Below, one piece after another: positions 14,853-23,000 of a stretch of 40,229 bases of DNA (the stretch's first letter is position 1; every line of letters begins with the position of its first letter). Source of the DNA: a virus. The notes under the pieces are model-generated. The model was not told where the DNA came from, did no database searches, and was given only the letters and a program-made list of their open reading frames with translations. Location: positions 1 through 40,229 of IMG/VR virus record IMGVR_UViG_3300031977_001460; one strand, given 5' to 3'. The position numbers and the translations under genes are program-made.

Positions 14853-15209
14853 TCAAATATCCCTCGCGTCAAAGTAGTAACAGCGTCCGAAGTAGTTGTA
14901 CTCGGATTCGGCATCGACGAACCATTCGCCTTTCGCCACTTTCCTCTCTATCTGTTCATCTCGCAGGTTGTCAGCGTGTTTTCTGTCGTGACATTTTCTG
15001 CAACTGGAATAATAGTTCTCCGTACTTTCATAAGTGTCTCCTGATTTGGTGACGATATGATCGACCTCGCAGGCCCGCCGACCACATCGCCATTCACATA
15101 ATGGATTGTCTTTGAGATATGCGTCACGAAGGTTAGCGGATTTTGCTCGCGTTCCATTCGGCTTCTTCCTTTTAAATCGTGTTCGGCGTAGTGGCTTACC
15201 GCGTCTCAC
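14853..15209 (-). CDS. HNH endonuclease
   Basis: 118 aa from GTG at 15209, which overlaps the previous TGA (GTGA) with GGGGAG 8 nt upstream. A basic N-terminus (RRGKPLRRTRFKRKKPNGTR) precedes the HNH core: CEWRCGRRACEVDHIVTKSG, an Asn in the ENYYSSC turn, and CRKCHDRKH. The zinc Cys pairs and the D-H are all present. This is a second HNH, unlike the one at 577-903 in sequence; it may nick DNA in recombination or be a free-standing homing-type gene. Confidence 0.8.
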   Translation of the reverse strand: MRRGKPLRRTRFKRKKPNGTRAKSANLRDAYLKDNPLCEWRCGRRACEVDHIVTKSGDTYESTENYYSSCRKCHDRKHADNLRDEQIERKVAKGEWFVDAESEYNYFGRCYYFDARDI

Positions 15210-15655
15210 AACTTCCACTCCCCGTCCAACCTGAACTTGATAGTCCCGTTCACTTTCCGCACGTCCAGAACCGCGTACGGGTTCGGCCAATCGCAGAAAT
15301 CAACCATCGACATATCAACTGGGGCAGACACTTCAATCGATGTCTCACCAGCCGCTTCCATTAGCTTGTACGCCATCACGATTGCTGGCATAACCTGCGA
15401 AAGAAACGAGTAACGATACGCACTCGCCATGTCTTTCGGTGTCACACTGTCAAACACATCGCGGACGTTGGTTGATCGCTGCGGCAACTCTTCATCACCA
15501 GGCACTCGTGTAATCCGCGTGCTGAAGTCCTCGTTCTTGGCTATCGTTTCAATCGCTTCTTCCAGCGTGATGTCACACTCACGCATAAACACACCGATTG
15601 ACGGCATGGCGTCGTGTGGTTGTGAGCGTAGGTATTCTTCGGGGTCTTGTTTCAT
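15206..15655 (-). CDS. Hypothetical protein
   Basis: 149 aa, acidic and helical at the N-terminus (MRECDITLEEAIETIAKNED), with a beta C-terminus (VLDVRKVNGTIKFRLDGEWK). The ATG is clear and overlaps the helicase stop as ATGA. No motif recognised; position between the DEAD helicase and HNH suggests a replication or recombination accessory. Confidence 0.65.
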   Translation of the reverse strand: MKQDPEEYLRSQPHDAMPSIGVFMRECDITLEEAIETIAKNEDFSTRITRVPGDEELPQRSTNVRDVFDSVTPKDMASAYRYSFLSQVMPAIVMAYKLMEAAGETSIEVSAPVDMSMVDFCDWPNPYAVLDVRKVNGTIKFRLDGEWKL

Positions 15656-17184
15656 CGCAGCCTCCCCCTATCTATATCCTTGACTTTGCGACTCCAATCG
15701 ATGCGGTTCAGCGGGGTGAACTTCCACTCGGGACGTGGTTCTACCCAGTTGTTCTCATACATAAAGTTTCCGCGTGCCTGACCCAATGTCTGGCCGCTGT
15801 TTTTTGCTCGCATCACACATTGAATGTACTTTTCCTCCAAAGCACTAGACTTAGGTGCGTACCGTTTTTTCTTGTAGACATGACCCACCTTCATCTTGAG
15901 AGTCCCGCCCTTCTGAATCACCGGCCTCACGCTTCGCTTGGCCTGTTCCCCACACTGCCAGCAAGAGATACCACCGCTGCGAATGGCCTGGCACTTCGGA
16001 CAGCAGATAGGCTCAGGAACACCATCTTCACCCGAGTTATGGTCTCGATGCTGTTCCATGCGAACGTGCGTCATCACAGCAGGGTTGAGTTTCCAATATG
16101 TCTGCCAGTCCCGATCCTCGTTCGGCGAGCCGTGGCGATACCAGTTACCCCCGTGATCCTGCACAATCACATGGTCCAGACTCTCGTGATTTCTCAACAC
16201 ACGCCCAACAGTCTGAATGTAGGACAGCACGGATCCAATCGGGCAGGCGAGAATCAGGTGGTACAACTCGGGAATATCAACCGCTTCTCGATAGACGAAC
16301 CGATTGCACAGCACCTTAATCGTGCCGTCCTTCAACGCCGACTCGACCATTGCCCTGTTCTCAGGTGTGGACTTCATGCGTTCGCCGCGATACCAGATCT
16401 CTTGCCCATCAACGGACGCCGCAGGGATTCCAGCTTTATCGAACTGTTCAGCCAAAAACACAGCCCCTTTAACATCCGGGGCCATGACAAGGCATGGTTT
16501 CTGGTCTGGATTCAGACGCAGATAATGTTCAATAACATTGCCCACGACCTGCTGAGAGATAATGTTTTTCAGTTGCCCGCTGGTAAAGTCCTCGCCAATC
16601 TTAACCTTCTTGACGTGAGACATATCAATCTCGGACGGTGCGTAGACATGGCAGGGAAGGTGGGCGCCGGTACGTCTCAACTCGCTATTCGTACCAGCGA
16701 CCACCAGTTCCATGCCCGGTCGATAGATTCCCAACGGTGTCGCCGTCCAGTGCAGTGTTATCGCCCCCGCCTCACGGTGCGGCTTGAGAACTGCATCGGC
16801 CTGTGGATTAGCTTGTAGGTGGGCTTCATCCAACTGCACGATATGGAACTCTGGTTGCAAATATTCCGGTCGTTCAGACCTCGAAGCCTCTGTCTGAATC
16901 GAGCCAATCTGAATGCGTTGCTTCCAATATGATTCCGTCTCGTACCCAGCCGCACGGACACCAACAGTCTTCCCAAATCTCTGAAGTGCATCTCGAATGT
17001 TCTCCGTATGTGTTCGTCGGACACAGTAGAATCCCACGCCCAAATGAGTGAATTCGCACGCCCTCGCCATCATCAGAGACTTACCACCACCTGTAGGGGA
17101 AGTGACGGCAATATCCTTGACGCCCCGATTGATGAGCGATTCAATCTCAGAGAGTCCGCGTTGTTGGTGCGGCCAAAGGTTCAT
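15652..17184 (-). CDS. DEAD/DEAH-type SF2 helicase with zinc motif
   Basis: 510 aa from the ATG that overlaps the methylase stop by 1 nt. Walker A is TSPTGGGKS (residues 28-36); motif II is QLDEAH; motif III is HWTATPLG; motif VI is YIQTVGRVLRNH. A zinc-ribbon-like group CCPKCQAIRSGGISCWQCG follows the helicase core. It should unwind or remodel DNA during replication or recombination. Together with the SNF2-like helicase and DNA methylase it forms a three-gene coupled cassette. Confidence 0.88.
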   Translation of the reverse strand: MNLWPHQQRGLSEIESLINRGVKDIAVTSPTGGGKSLMMARACEFTHLGVGFYCVRRTHTENIRDALQRFGKTVGVRAAGYETESYWKQRIQIGSIQTEASRSERPEYLQPEFHIVQLDEAHLQANPQADAVLKPHREAGAITLHWTATPLGIYRPGMELVVAGTNSELRRTGAHLPCHVYAPSEIDMSHVKKVKIGEDFTSGQLKNIISQQVVGNVIEHYLRLNPDQKPCLVMAPDVKGAVFLAEQFDKAGIPAASVDGQEIWYRGERMKSTPENRAMVESALKDGTIKVLCNRFVYREAVDIPELYHLILACPIGSVLSYIQTVGRVLRNHESLDHVIVQDHGGNWYRHGSPNEDRDWQTYWKLNPAVMTHVRMEQHRDHNSGEDGVPEPICCPKCQAIRSGGISCWQCGEQAKRSVRPVIQKGGTLKMKVGHVYKKKRYAPKSSALEEKYIQCVMRAKNSGQTLGQARGNFMYENNWVEPRPEWKFTPLNRIDWSRKVKDIDRGRLR

Positions 17185-18140
17185 CAAAATAACCTCCCTG
17201 CCGCCATGTCCTCCTCTGCTTTTCGAAGGTTTGCACATGCCGAATTAAAGTAACTCTCCTTCAGTTCTATACCGACAAACTTACGATCTAGCCGGATCGA
17301 CTGATCGCCTTCGCTTCCTATTCCAGCAAACGGACTGAGTACGATGTCTCCGGGATTGCTCCACAACTGCAAAGCCCGATGGATCACATCCAACTGTAGT
17401 GGGCAGATATGCCGCTCATCCTTGTCGTCTCTCGCGGATCGAAATTGCAGCGTGTTGCTCGGGTTGATGTCCATCCAGACTGGCGATGCGTAACGCTGCC
17501 AGATGTCGATGCTGAGGTTGCCTTCATGCCTAAATGTGGACTGATCACCCGCAAAATGATCGAACTCACCAGCGACCGGCTCGGGATTGTCTCCCGGCTT
17601 TCTAAGCGTAACCAGATAGTCTGGTATGCCCTGTCTCGACATTGCCGAGTCTTTTACGACTTGCTTGTGCAACAATCCGAGAGCTTTGGTTCGCTGCATC
17701 GCTGTGACAGGATCCTTCCAGATGCAAACTTCGGAATGATAGATGAACCCCGACTCCTGAAACCGTCGAATGATGTCCCCTCGGAAATCCTGAATCCCGA
17801 TGTAGCCGTGCCATTGCTTAGTTGTCGGTAAGTTCATGCAGTGAACCGACACATTCCGACCAGGCATCAGCACGCGGTACAACTCATCAATCAGGTATCC
17901 GAAGTGCTCCCAGAATTCTCCGTAGTCCGCCGAATTCCCCATGTCTCTCTCTGAATTAGAGTAGACATACAGACTCGCGAACGGAGGCGAGAAGACACTG
18001 AAACCGACCGAATCGTCGGGAATGCCCTTGATGACCTCCACGCAATCACCGCGATACATCGACCACAAATCAGAGTGATCCTGTGCAATGCATGATGCAT
18101 CGGTTACGACGGTTGTCTTTTCAGTTAGCCCACTAGCCAT
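17184..18140 (-). CDS. Site-specific DNA methyltransferase (beta class)
   Basis: 318 aa. Motif IV SPPF is at residues 51-54 and the SAM-binding motif I, LSPFAGIGSEG, is near residue 270, so the catalytic block precedes the SAM block as in beta-class enzymes. SPPF rather than DPPY points to N4-cytosine methylation, but N6-adenine cannot be excluded. ATG with GGAG 8 nt upstream and a 16-nt overlap with the helicase gene. No matching restriction enzyme is seen, so it likely protects phage DNA from host restriction. Confidence 0.88.
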   Translation of the reverse strand: MASGLTEKTTVVTDASCIAQDHSDLWSMYRGDCVEVIKGIPDDSVGFSVFSPPFASLYVYSNSERDMGNSADYGEFWEHFGYLIDELYRVLMPGRNVSVHCMNLPTTKQWHGYIGIQDFRGDIIRRFQESGFIYHSEVCIWKDPVTAMQRTKALGLLHKQVVKDSAMSRQGIPDYLVTLRKPGDNPEPVAGEFDHFAGDQSTFRHEGNLSIDIWQRYASPVWMDINPSNTLQFRSARDDKDERHICPLQLDVIHRALQLWSNPGDIVLSPFAGIGSEGDQSIRLDRKFVGIELKESYFNSACANLRKAEEDMAAGRLF

Positions 18141-19513
18141 GATGGAATCTCCATTCTTTCAGTTGCGTGATAAGTTTCGATCTGCGATTTCACTCCTCGC
18201 ACGTTTTCAGTGCTGAGTTCTTTCATGTGCTGCACAAGTTCATCAAACATTCTGGAAGCGTCTTCCTCTTTACGTTTCACGTTGGCGATCACAGCCCCCT
18301 CTAGGTCAGACAATATTGCGTGTACATTGACGGTCTGTGTCTGGCCAAATCTCCAGAAACGACGAATCATCTGATACCACATCTCGTAGCTGTCAGTCGG
18401 CAGAATCGCCGTGTTCGGGCAGTGTTGCCAGTTCAAACCAAACCCGCCAATTTTCGGCTTCGTGACAAGAACGCGAATCTCGCCATTCGTAAAAGCGTTG
18501 AGCCGCTCTTCCTTTTCGTCGATCTTATGCCGACCTGCGACCTCGACAGCGTCCGGGATCAACTTCTCCAGTCGTTCCCCTTCTTCATTGTAGTTGCACC
18601 AGATAACCCACGGCTCATCTGAGTTATTAGCAAGCTCCGCTGCTTTGGCAATTCTTTCGTCGATAGTAGTTTTTCTTGCGTCTCTACGCTCTGCGAGCGA
18701 TGATGCTTCGACGGCAAACAGTCTTCCCTCCTGCGGATTGCTCGTCGTGATTACATGCTCGTGGTATTTTAGTGGAGGCAGATCATACCCTGAATCGTCG
18801 TAGCCAAGATCGGCAGGTGAGCGAAGCATCACACACCAAGAGGCCAGCCACTTCCAGAATTCCGATTCTGCGTGCCCCTTCAATCTCCACTTCGCTGTAT
18901 CCCCTCCATCGTGAACGAAGAATGTTGCCAGCATCTCTTCGCGACTGAGGACCTGGCAGAACTGCGACTGATTTCCCAACTCCATAAAGTCATTCGGAGC
19001 CGGTGTTGCTGTCCAAGACATCGGATATTTAACACGATTCCATTCTGTCAAAAAAGCAGTCCTAATTTTACCAGCAACCGACTTTAGAATTGACCCTTCA
19101 TCAAGCATCACGCATACAAACTCAGACGGATCAAACTTGCTCATCCTCTCGTAGTTCGTGATGTTGATTCCTGGCTTCACGTCCTTCTGTGACTTGCAGA
19201 CAGTGACATCGACATCGATCTGAAACTTCTCAGCTTCTCGCTCAAATTGCTGTGCCACTGCCAATGGAGCAAAGATCAATGCTTTCTTGTTCGTGAACAT
19301 CACGATTTGACGGCATATTTCCAACTGCTGAAATGACTTACCCAATCCGCAATCCTCAAAACCTCCGAACCTCCCACGCTTGCACGCATACTCAACAATG
19401 TCTGCCTGAAACGGCATAAGCATTTTATTAAGTGATTCCCGCTTTACGGTGAATCCCGAGTCTGGCATCCTCTGAAACTTACCGTCTATGAACTTCTGAT
19501 AATCTGCAATCAT
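18125..19513 (-). CDS. SNF2-like helicase / translocase
   Basis: 462 aa from the ATG overlapping the prior TGA. Walker A is CGLGKS (55-60), preceded by LMPFQADIVEYAC; motif II is LDEGS in place of DEAH; motif III is SWTATPAPND; the C-terminal lobe has RVLVTKPKIGGFGLNWQHC and motif VI QMIRRFWRFGQTQTVNVH. These are SNF2-family marks. Phages often carry this gene next to a DNA methylase, as here. The two may act together on DNA, or the helicase may serve replication. Confidence 0.87.
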   Translation of the reverse strand: MIADYQKFIDGKFQRMPDSGFTVKRESLNKMLMPFQADIVEYACKRGRFGGFEDCGLGKSFQQLEICRQIVMFTNKKALIFAPLAVAQQFEREAEKFQIDVDVTVCKSQKDVKPGINITNYERMSKFDPSEFVCVMLDEGSILKSVAGKIRTAFLTEWNRVKYPMSWTATPAPNDFMELGNQSQFCQVLSREEMLATFFVHDGGDTAKWRLKGHAESEFWKWLASWCVMLRSPADLGYDDSGYDLPPLKYHEHVITTSNPQEGRLFAVEASSLAERRDARKTTIDERIAKAAELANNSDEPWVIWCNYNEEGERLEKLIPDAVEVAGRHKIDEKEERLNAFTNGEIRVLVTKPKIGGFGLNWQHCPNTAILPTDSYEMWYQMIRRFWRFGQTQTVNVHAILSDLEGAVIANVKRKEEDASRMFDELVQHMKELSTENVRGVKSQIETYHATERMEIPSWLVG

Positions 19514-20181
19514 TCCAACCCCCTCACCAGTTCGGCGTACTTCTCGGAAATACACCCAGCAGCATCCAGCAACTCACCATGCTCTGGCTTGTCAGACCAC
19601 TTGTAATGAGCCGCACATTCGTCGTACTTGCGAATCGCCTGTCCAAACAGCTTGTCAAACACCGCGAGGTCAGGACCAACCGGGACAGTCCTCGTCGGCT
19701 TATCCACTTTCGGCGGCTTGTACTCCCCACCATTCGCCGCCTTACGCTTCTGAACCGTCTCCTTAACGTCTTTCGTGGTAGGGACTTCCCGCCCTTCCGA
19801 CTCGGCTTTCTCCTGCGATTCGGCCCATGCGTCGGCCTGTTCTTCGTCGGGAAGAGACGAAAGCTGGTGAGACTGGGCAACGGTCGGTTCGGTTTGTAGA
19901 TTCGAATCTACACTTTTTAGATTCGTCAGAACCCGAATCTTTTCGAGTTGCTGATAAGCCCACGTTGCGGACTTTCCATACTCAGAATTGACAAACTCTG
20001 CGAAAGTCTCGTAGTCCTGTCTGTAGAGCCTTTGGGACTTAATCACCCCCAGAGACTCGCCAATCTCTTCGGTCGCATCACTCACGGTTTGCAGGTTGAT
20101 CCTGACTGAGTCGCAGTGAAACTTGTAATCTTTGAACTCCGCTGGTGTGAGCGGTTCAATGTTTTTGATTTCGGTACTCAT
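19510..20181 (-). CDS. DNA-binding-like replication accessory protein
   Basis: 223 aa. The segment LYRQDYETFAEFVNSEYGKS, then ATWAYQQLEKIRVLTNL, matches a helical module common in phage proteins that look like ParB or replication regulators. A long charged linker rich in Glu, Lys and Pro (REVPTTKDVKETVQKRK) follows, then a C-terminal helical part. ATGA overlap with the ERF gene. I cannot name the family, but the location suggests a role with the ERF and RecE-like proteins. Confidence 0.65.
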   Translation of the reverse strand: MSTEIKNIEPLTPAEFKDYKFHCDSVRINLQTVSDATEEIGESLGVIKSQRLYRQDYETFAEFVNSEYGKSATWAYQQLEKIRVLTNLKSVDSNLQTEPTVAQSHQLSSLPDEEQADAWAESQEKAESEGREVPTTKDVKETVQKRKAANGGEYKPPKVDKPTRTVPVGPDLAVFDKLFGQAIRKYDECAAHYKWSDKPEHGELLDAAGCISEKYAELVRGLE

Positions 20182-20624
20182 TTGACCCTCCGATTCTGAT
20201 TACCCTGCACGCCTCCCGCTGCGTTGCCGTCGTCGTCCACGTCGCAAGCAATGTTCAAAAGCCCTTGCACCGAATACCGGCGTAGGTAGGTCACTGCCGA
20301 ACCAATGGCGTGCATGATATTCTTTGAAGACGCATCAACCTTCCCTGATAGGTTGGTCTCGATTCGCCCGCCCGAGGTGTGAAGAAGGATACACTCGACC
20401 TCGACCATGCCTTCCCCCTTGATTGTCTTCGGAGGTGTCAACAGACACAGCCCGTTCTTGGATAAGATTGGTGTGACTGCTTTCAATATGCTTGCAAGGT
20501 CAGCGTACTTGGAATTGAAGAAAGGATTCGTCGCACCCTTATCTACCGTCCCGAACTCGCCCTGTGCCTTTGCAAGGGCTGTCGCCATTTCCGTGATTTG
20601 TTCGTCGTTTCCGCAAATTCTCAT
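20178..20624 (-). CDS. erf: ERF-family single-strand annealing protein
   Basis: 148 aa. The ERF signatures are clear: NPFFNSKYADLASILKAVTP, LSKNGLCLL, then GSAVTYLRRYSVQGLLNIAC with DVDDDGN close to the C-terminus. ERF proteins anneal complementary single strands in phage recombination and can circularise genomes. GGAGG precedes the ATG. It sits two nt after a RecE-like exonuclease, giving the classic exonuclease/annealase pair. It is on the short side for the family. Confidence 0.9.
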   Translation of the reverse strand: MRICGNDEQITEMATALAKAQGEFGTVDKGATNPFFNSKYADLASILKAVTPILSKNGLCLLTPPKTIKGEGMVEVECILLHTSGGRIETNLSGKVDASSKNIMHAIGSAVTYLRRYSVQGLLNIACDVDDDGNAAGGVQGNQNRRVK

Positions 20625-20626
20625 TG

Positions 20627-21448
20627 CTATGCCTCCGTGATTTTCATGGATTGCGGGAAGCCATACCGTTCACCAAGAGCGATATTCTGTAACGCCCGCT
20701 CAATCTCGATATCTGCATTTGCAAGGTCTGTCTCGTCGCATGGATAGATGTCCCACCTCCAGGGATAAGCCTTTTCGACGGCAATCCAATTGGCCTCCAC
20801 AACCTCATAGCCAATCTCTTCGAGAACTCTCGAATACCATTGCAGAGAAAACTTATAGTTCAGGTCGTCCGCCTGCCTGAGAAATGCCCACTCTTCTGCG
20901 TTGCGTGTGGTCTTCACGTCGAACAGGTGAGCCTTATTTCCATGCAGAAGCAGCAAATCAAACTTGGCTTTCACTGGGAATTCAAAGTCTTCCACACCGT
21001 CACCAGTGGCGAACGTGGTTGTGCAAACACGTTCGGCCAACCAGTTGCCGCCGGAATACATTGCGAACACATACCGAAGTGCTTCCCGCAAGCTAAGAGA
21101 GCAACCAACCAAGTCACGCTGACAAATCGAACCAGACGACTTTAATCGACGGGACACATAGAGTACGTCTTCACCCTGCTTCCGCTTGCCGTCATGCCCC
21201 TTCCAGCCCTTCTTACGAATCAGGCAGCGGTCGTGAACCAACGTCCCAAATAACATCGCATCAGAGTCGGAATCTTCTTCCGCCAACACTTTCTGCGGCC
21301 CGACAGGATAATACTTACGCCCGAACTGTGCAGGACTCTTATAGGCTTCCTTCGCCCGCGTGCTGCTGATATGGTCCGCCAGTTCCTCTCCGTAGTGGTA
21401 ATCATCATTGTCCAGTAGGACGAACTGTTCGCTTACTTCGACATTCAT
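20627..21448 (-). CDS. RecE-like PD-(D/E)XK exonuclease
   Basis: 273 aa. The motif SDAMLFGTLVHDRCL gives the His/Arg helix, KAKFDLLLLHGNKAHLFDVK supplies the Asp and the D-x-K pair (FDVKTT), and FSLQWYSRVLEEIGYEV matches the Gln-Tyr helix of RecE/PDDEXK_12 exonucleases. It should trim one strand from double-strand ends for the ERF protein. The start is the ATG overlapping the preceding stop; the GTG 3 nt upstream is an alternative. Confidence 0.85.
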   Translation of the reverse strand: MNVEVSEQFVLLDNDDYHYGEELADHISSTRAKEAYKSPAQFGRKYYPVGPQKVLAEEDSDSDAMLFGTLVHDRCLIRKKGWKGHDGKRKQGEDVLYVSRRLKSSGSICQRDLVGCSLSLREALRYVFAMYSGGNWLAERVCTTTFATGDGVEDFEFPVKAKFDLLLLHGNKAHLFDVKTTRNAEEWAFLRQADDLNYKFSLQWYSRVLEEIGYEVVEANWIAVEKAYPWRWDIYPCDETDLANADIEIERALQNIALGERYGFPQSMKITEA

Positions 21449-21660
21449 CACGCATCCCCTTTCGTATAAAGGGGCAAGCCGTTTTCATAGCGTGCCGACA
21501 TTCTTAGTATCTTCCTTTCGGTTCCTGGTCTTGCTGTTGTCGGTCGTGCTGCCATCTCAGGCGACACCATCGCCCCGACTTCTGAATACAACTTGAGTTC
21601 CATTGTCTCAATCTTCCGATACTTCGCTGAAAGTTCCCTTGCTCTTTGTCTTGTCGCCAT
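21448..21660 (-). CDS. Hypothetical basic protein
   Basis: 70 aa, starting MATRQRARELSAKYRKIETM, with many Arg, Met and Ala; GGAG lies 7 nt before the ATG. The end of the zinc-finger gene overlaps it by 53 nt. No recognised domain. A DNA-associated partner for the next gene (RecE-like) is possible given the coupling. Confidence 0.6.
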   Translation of the reverse strand: MATRQRARELSAKYRKIETMELKLYSEVGAMVSPEMAARPTTARPGTERKILRMSARYENGLPLYTKGDA

Positions 21661-21790
21661 TCCATATCTCCTGAATTGTTGGTAAATCCGTGCGCGGTGG
21701 CCATTGACGCTTCGGCTTGTAATCAGCACCCAGACAAACGCAGTCTGTGACCTCTCGCCCGCAATAACATTTTCTCGGTTCTTCCAGCAT
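21608..21790 (-). CDS. Small protein with two CxC/CxxxC pairs
   Basis: 60 aa from the ATG at 21790, which has GAGG 6 nt upstream; an ATG at 21802 lacks a ribosome site. The N-terminus CYCGREVTDCVC could hold one zinc ion. The rest is Pro- and charge-rich with LPTIQEIWNGDKTKSKG. Function unknown. Confidence 0.55.
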   Translation of the reverse strand: MLEEPRKCYCGREVTDCVCLGADYKPKRQWPPRTDLPTIQEIWNGDKTKSKGTFSEVSED

Positions 21791-21830
21791 GTCCCGCCTC
21801 ATTGGTCAAGAGGTGTAAGTTTACAACCCG

Positions 21831-22283
21831 CTACTTGATCACCGTTGCGTCTGCTACTTGTGCTATGTCGTAGCTGGTAATCAGCATGGTTCTGCCGTCT
21901 GGCATTTTGACAACCAACGGGAAATCGTCAGGATGAAATGTGTCTTGCAGTTGCTTAAACGACTTGTCTCGTTCTCTCTCAATAGCGTCGAACGCCTCAG
22001 AGTCTTTAATGTATCGAACAGCCACAGACAACATTTCGTTCTTGTAATGGTCTCGTTCATGTGCGTCGGACTCGTCAACCAACTCGTACTCGCTTGGATT
22101 CAGAAATTTTTTGTATTCCCAGGACGGCTTTTCTCCGAGGCGATGAACCCAGACCCTCATTTTGCTACTAGGGCTTACCCTTCTAGCTGAATGCACGACT
22201 ACAACCTCGCCCTTTCTGTAGTCGTAATAATCAGTCAGCAGCCGCACACGGTCGCCAATCTCAACTTCTCTCGTCGCATCCAT
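21831..22283 (-). CDS. Hypothetical protein with SH3-like N-terminus
   Basis: 150 aa. Residues 6-45 (VEIGDRVRLLTDYYDYRKGE, VVVVHSARRV) read as a KOW/SH3-like barrel; the middle is charged and helical (HERDHYKNEMLSVAVRYIKD), and the end (LVVKMPDGRTMLITSYDIAQ) is beta. ATG with AGGAAAG upstream, right after the csrA-terminator RNA. Role unknown. Confidence 0.65.
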   Translation of the reverse strand: MDATREVEIGDRVRLLTDYYDYRKGEVVVVHSARRVSPSSKMRVWVHRLGEKPSWEYKKFLNPSEYELVDESDAHERDHYKNEMLSVAVRYIKDSEAFDAIERERDKSFKQLQDTFHPDDFPLVVKMPDGRTMLITSYDIAQVADATVIK

Positions 22284-22303
22284 ATGTCTTTCCTTGTCTC
22301 AAA

Positions 22304-22380
22304 AACCCCGCCCGCTGCTGGTCGATAATCCAGCGGTGTCGGCCACACGCCGACCAAGTGACATAATCACGAACGGGGTT
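22304..22380 (-). ncRNA. Branched RNA and terminator after csrA
   Basis: AACCCCG (22374-22380) pairs with CGGGGTT (22304-22310) and encloses three hairpins: GTGA-TTATG-TCAC, GTCGGC-GTGTG-GCCGAC, and GCTGG-ATTATCGA-CCAGC. TTT and GAG follow the closing stem. The 5' arm lies within the last csrA codons. A simpler terminator (CCGCTG...CAGCGG then GCGGGGTTTTT) uses part of the same sequence. It is either a terminator or a regulatory 3' RNA. Confidence 0.5.
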
Positions 22381-22534
22381 GTATTGCTTGATAAACCTCT
22401 TCACGCAGAATCTCAGTAATGTCTGGCGCGTCGATTCCGAGCCGCACCTTGTTTCCGCGAACTTCGATTACCGTTAAAACTATGTCATCGCCAATCATGA
22501 TTCGCTCGTTTTCGCCTCTGGATAAAACCAACAT
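22367..22534 (-). CDS. csrA: CsrA carbon storage regulator homologue
   Basis: 55 aa, too short for a routine ORF scan. It begins MLVLSRGENERIMIGDD and continues IVLTVIEVRGNKVRLGIDAP, then DITEILREEVYQAIQPRS. These are the two RNA-binding edges of CsrA (LTLSR-like strand 1 and the GIDAP...REEVY strand 5/helix region, with the critical Arg in LREE kept). AAGGAA precedes the ATG. CsrA dimers bind GGA-containing hairpins at ribosome sites and block or stabilise mRNAs. A phage copy could rewire host metabolism or motility, or time phage genes. Confidence 0.92.
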   Translation of the reverse strand: MLVLSRGENERIMIGDDIVLTVIEVRGNKVRLGIDAPDITEILREEVYQAIQPRS

Positions 22535-22619
22535 CTCGATTCCTTTCTAAATGTGCCCTCAGTCACTTCCTGCAACCGGGCCTCCATGTTGCCGCTGCCG
22601 CTTTCCGTCGTGGTCACGG

Positions 22620-22844
22620 TCAGCAGGGCTCTCTCCGTAAATGCTTCGCTTGCGTACGGACGATATACTTACCGCCCGTTGGTGTTTGGTACTCAAGAAC
22701 CTCGCAGTCCCAGCAGTCCGTCATTTTCAATCCGTTCTCGTAGGGGTGGTAACAGGCCACCACCAGAGTCCCACACGGAATGACCATTCCAGACAACGAT
22801 GGAAGGTCAATGCACGTTCGATAAAAGCGACCAGCTTCAATCAT
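22620..22844 (-). CDS. Hypothetical Cys-containing protein
   Basis: 74 aa. The internal ATG at 22844 has GGAGGG nearby and overlaps the preceding TGA (ATGA). Sequence MIEAGRFYRTCIDLPSLSGM, GTLVVACYHPYENGLKMTDC, then WDCEVLEYQTPTGGKYIVRT suggests a small beta-barrel with four Cys, like SH3-type accessory domains. No function assigned. Confidence 0.6.
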   Translation of the reverse strand: MIEAGRFYRTCIDLPSLSGMVIPCGTLVVACYHPYENGLKMTDCWDCEVLEYQTPTGGKYIVRTQAKHLRREPC

Positions 22845-22924
22845 CGCCCATCCCTCCACATCAGGTATCCGGTGACACCGGGTCCGCAGATCAGGTAACA
22901 TACTGTGATAATAATCGCGTTCAT
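22841..22924 (-). CDS. 27-aa single-span membrane peptide
   Basis: A tiny frame starting with ATG behind a strong ribosome site (GGGAGAGG). The product is one hydrophobic helix (MNAIIITVCYLICGPGVTGY) with a short charged tail (LMWRDGR). Its TGA overlaps the next ATG. Located just after a terminator, it may need read-through or an unseen promoter. Confidence 0.5.
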   Translation of the reverse strand: MNAIIITVCYLICGPGVTGYLMWRDGR

Positions 22925-22944
22925 GACCTCTCCCTGTTGACACC

Positions 22945-22971
22945 AAAAACCGCCAACCAAAAGGCTGACGG
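22945..22971 (-). terminator. Rho-independent terminator
   Basis: CCGTCAGCC (22963-22971) pairs with GGTTGGCGG (22950-22958), with two G-T wobbles, a TTTT loop and a TTTTT run after the stem. It closes the separately promoted HTH gene. Confidence 0.85.
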
Positions 22972-23000
22972 TTAGAGGTTAATTAACGAATCGTAAATAT

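Noticed and set aside
15598-16818. 406-codon open frame on the plus strand
   Set aside because: Lies wholly antisense to the DEAD-type helicase, which has all helicase motifs; the plus-strand product has no motif and no ribosome site.
22416-22600. Frame of about 40 codons (SGSGNMEARLQEVTEGTFRK) starting with GTG upstream of csrA
   Set aside because: It overlaps csrA by more than 80 nt, and csrA is certain. No ribosome site favours it.
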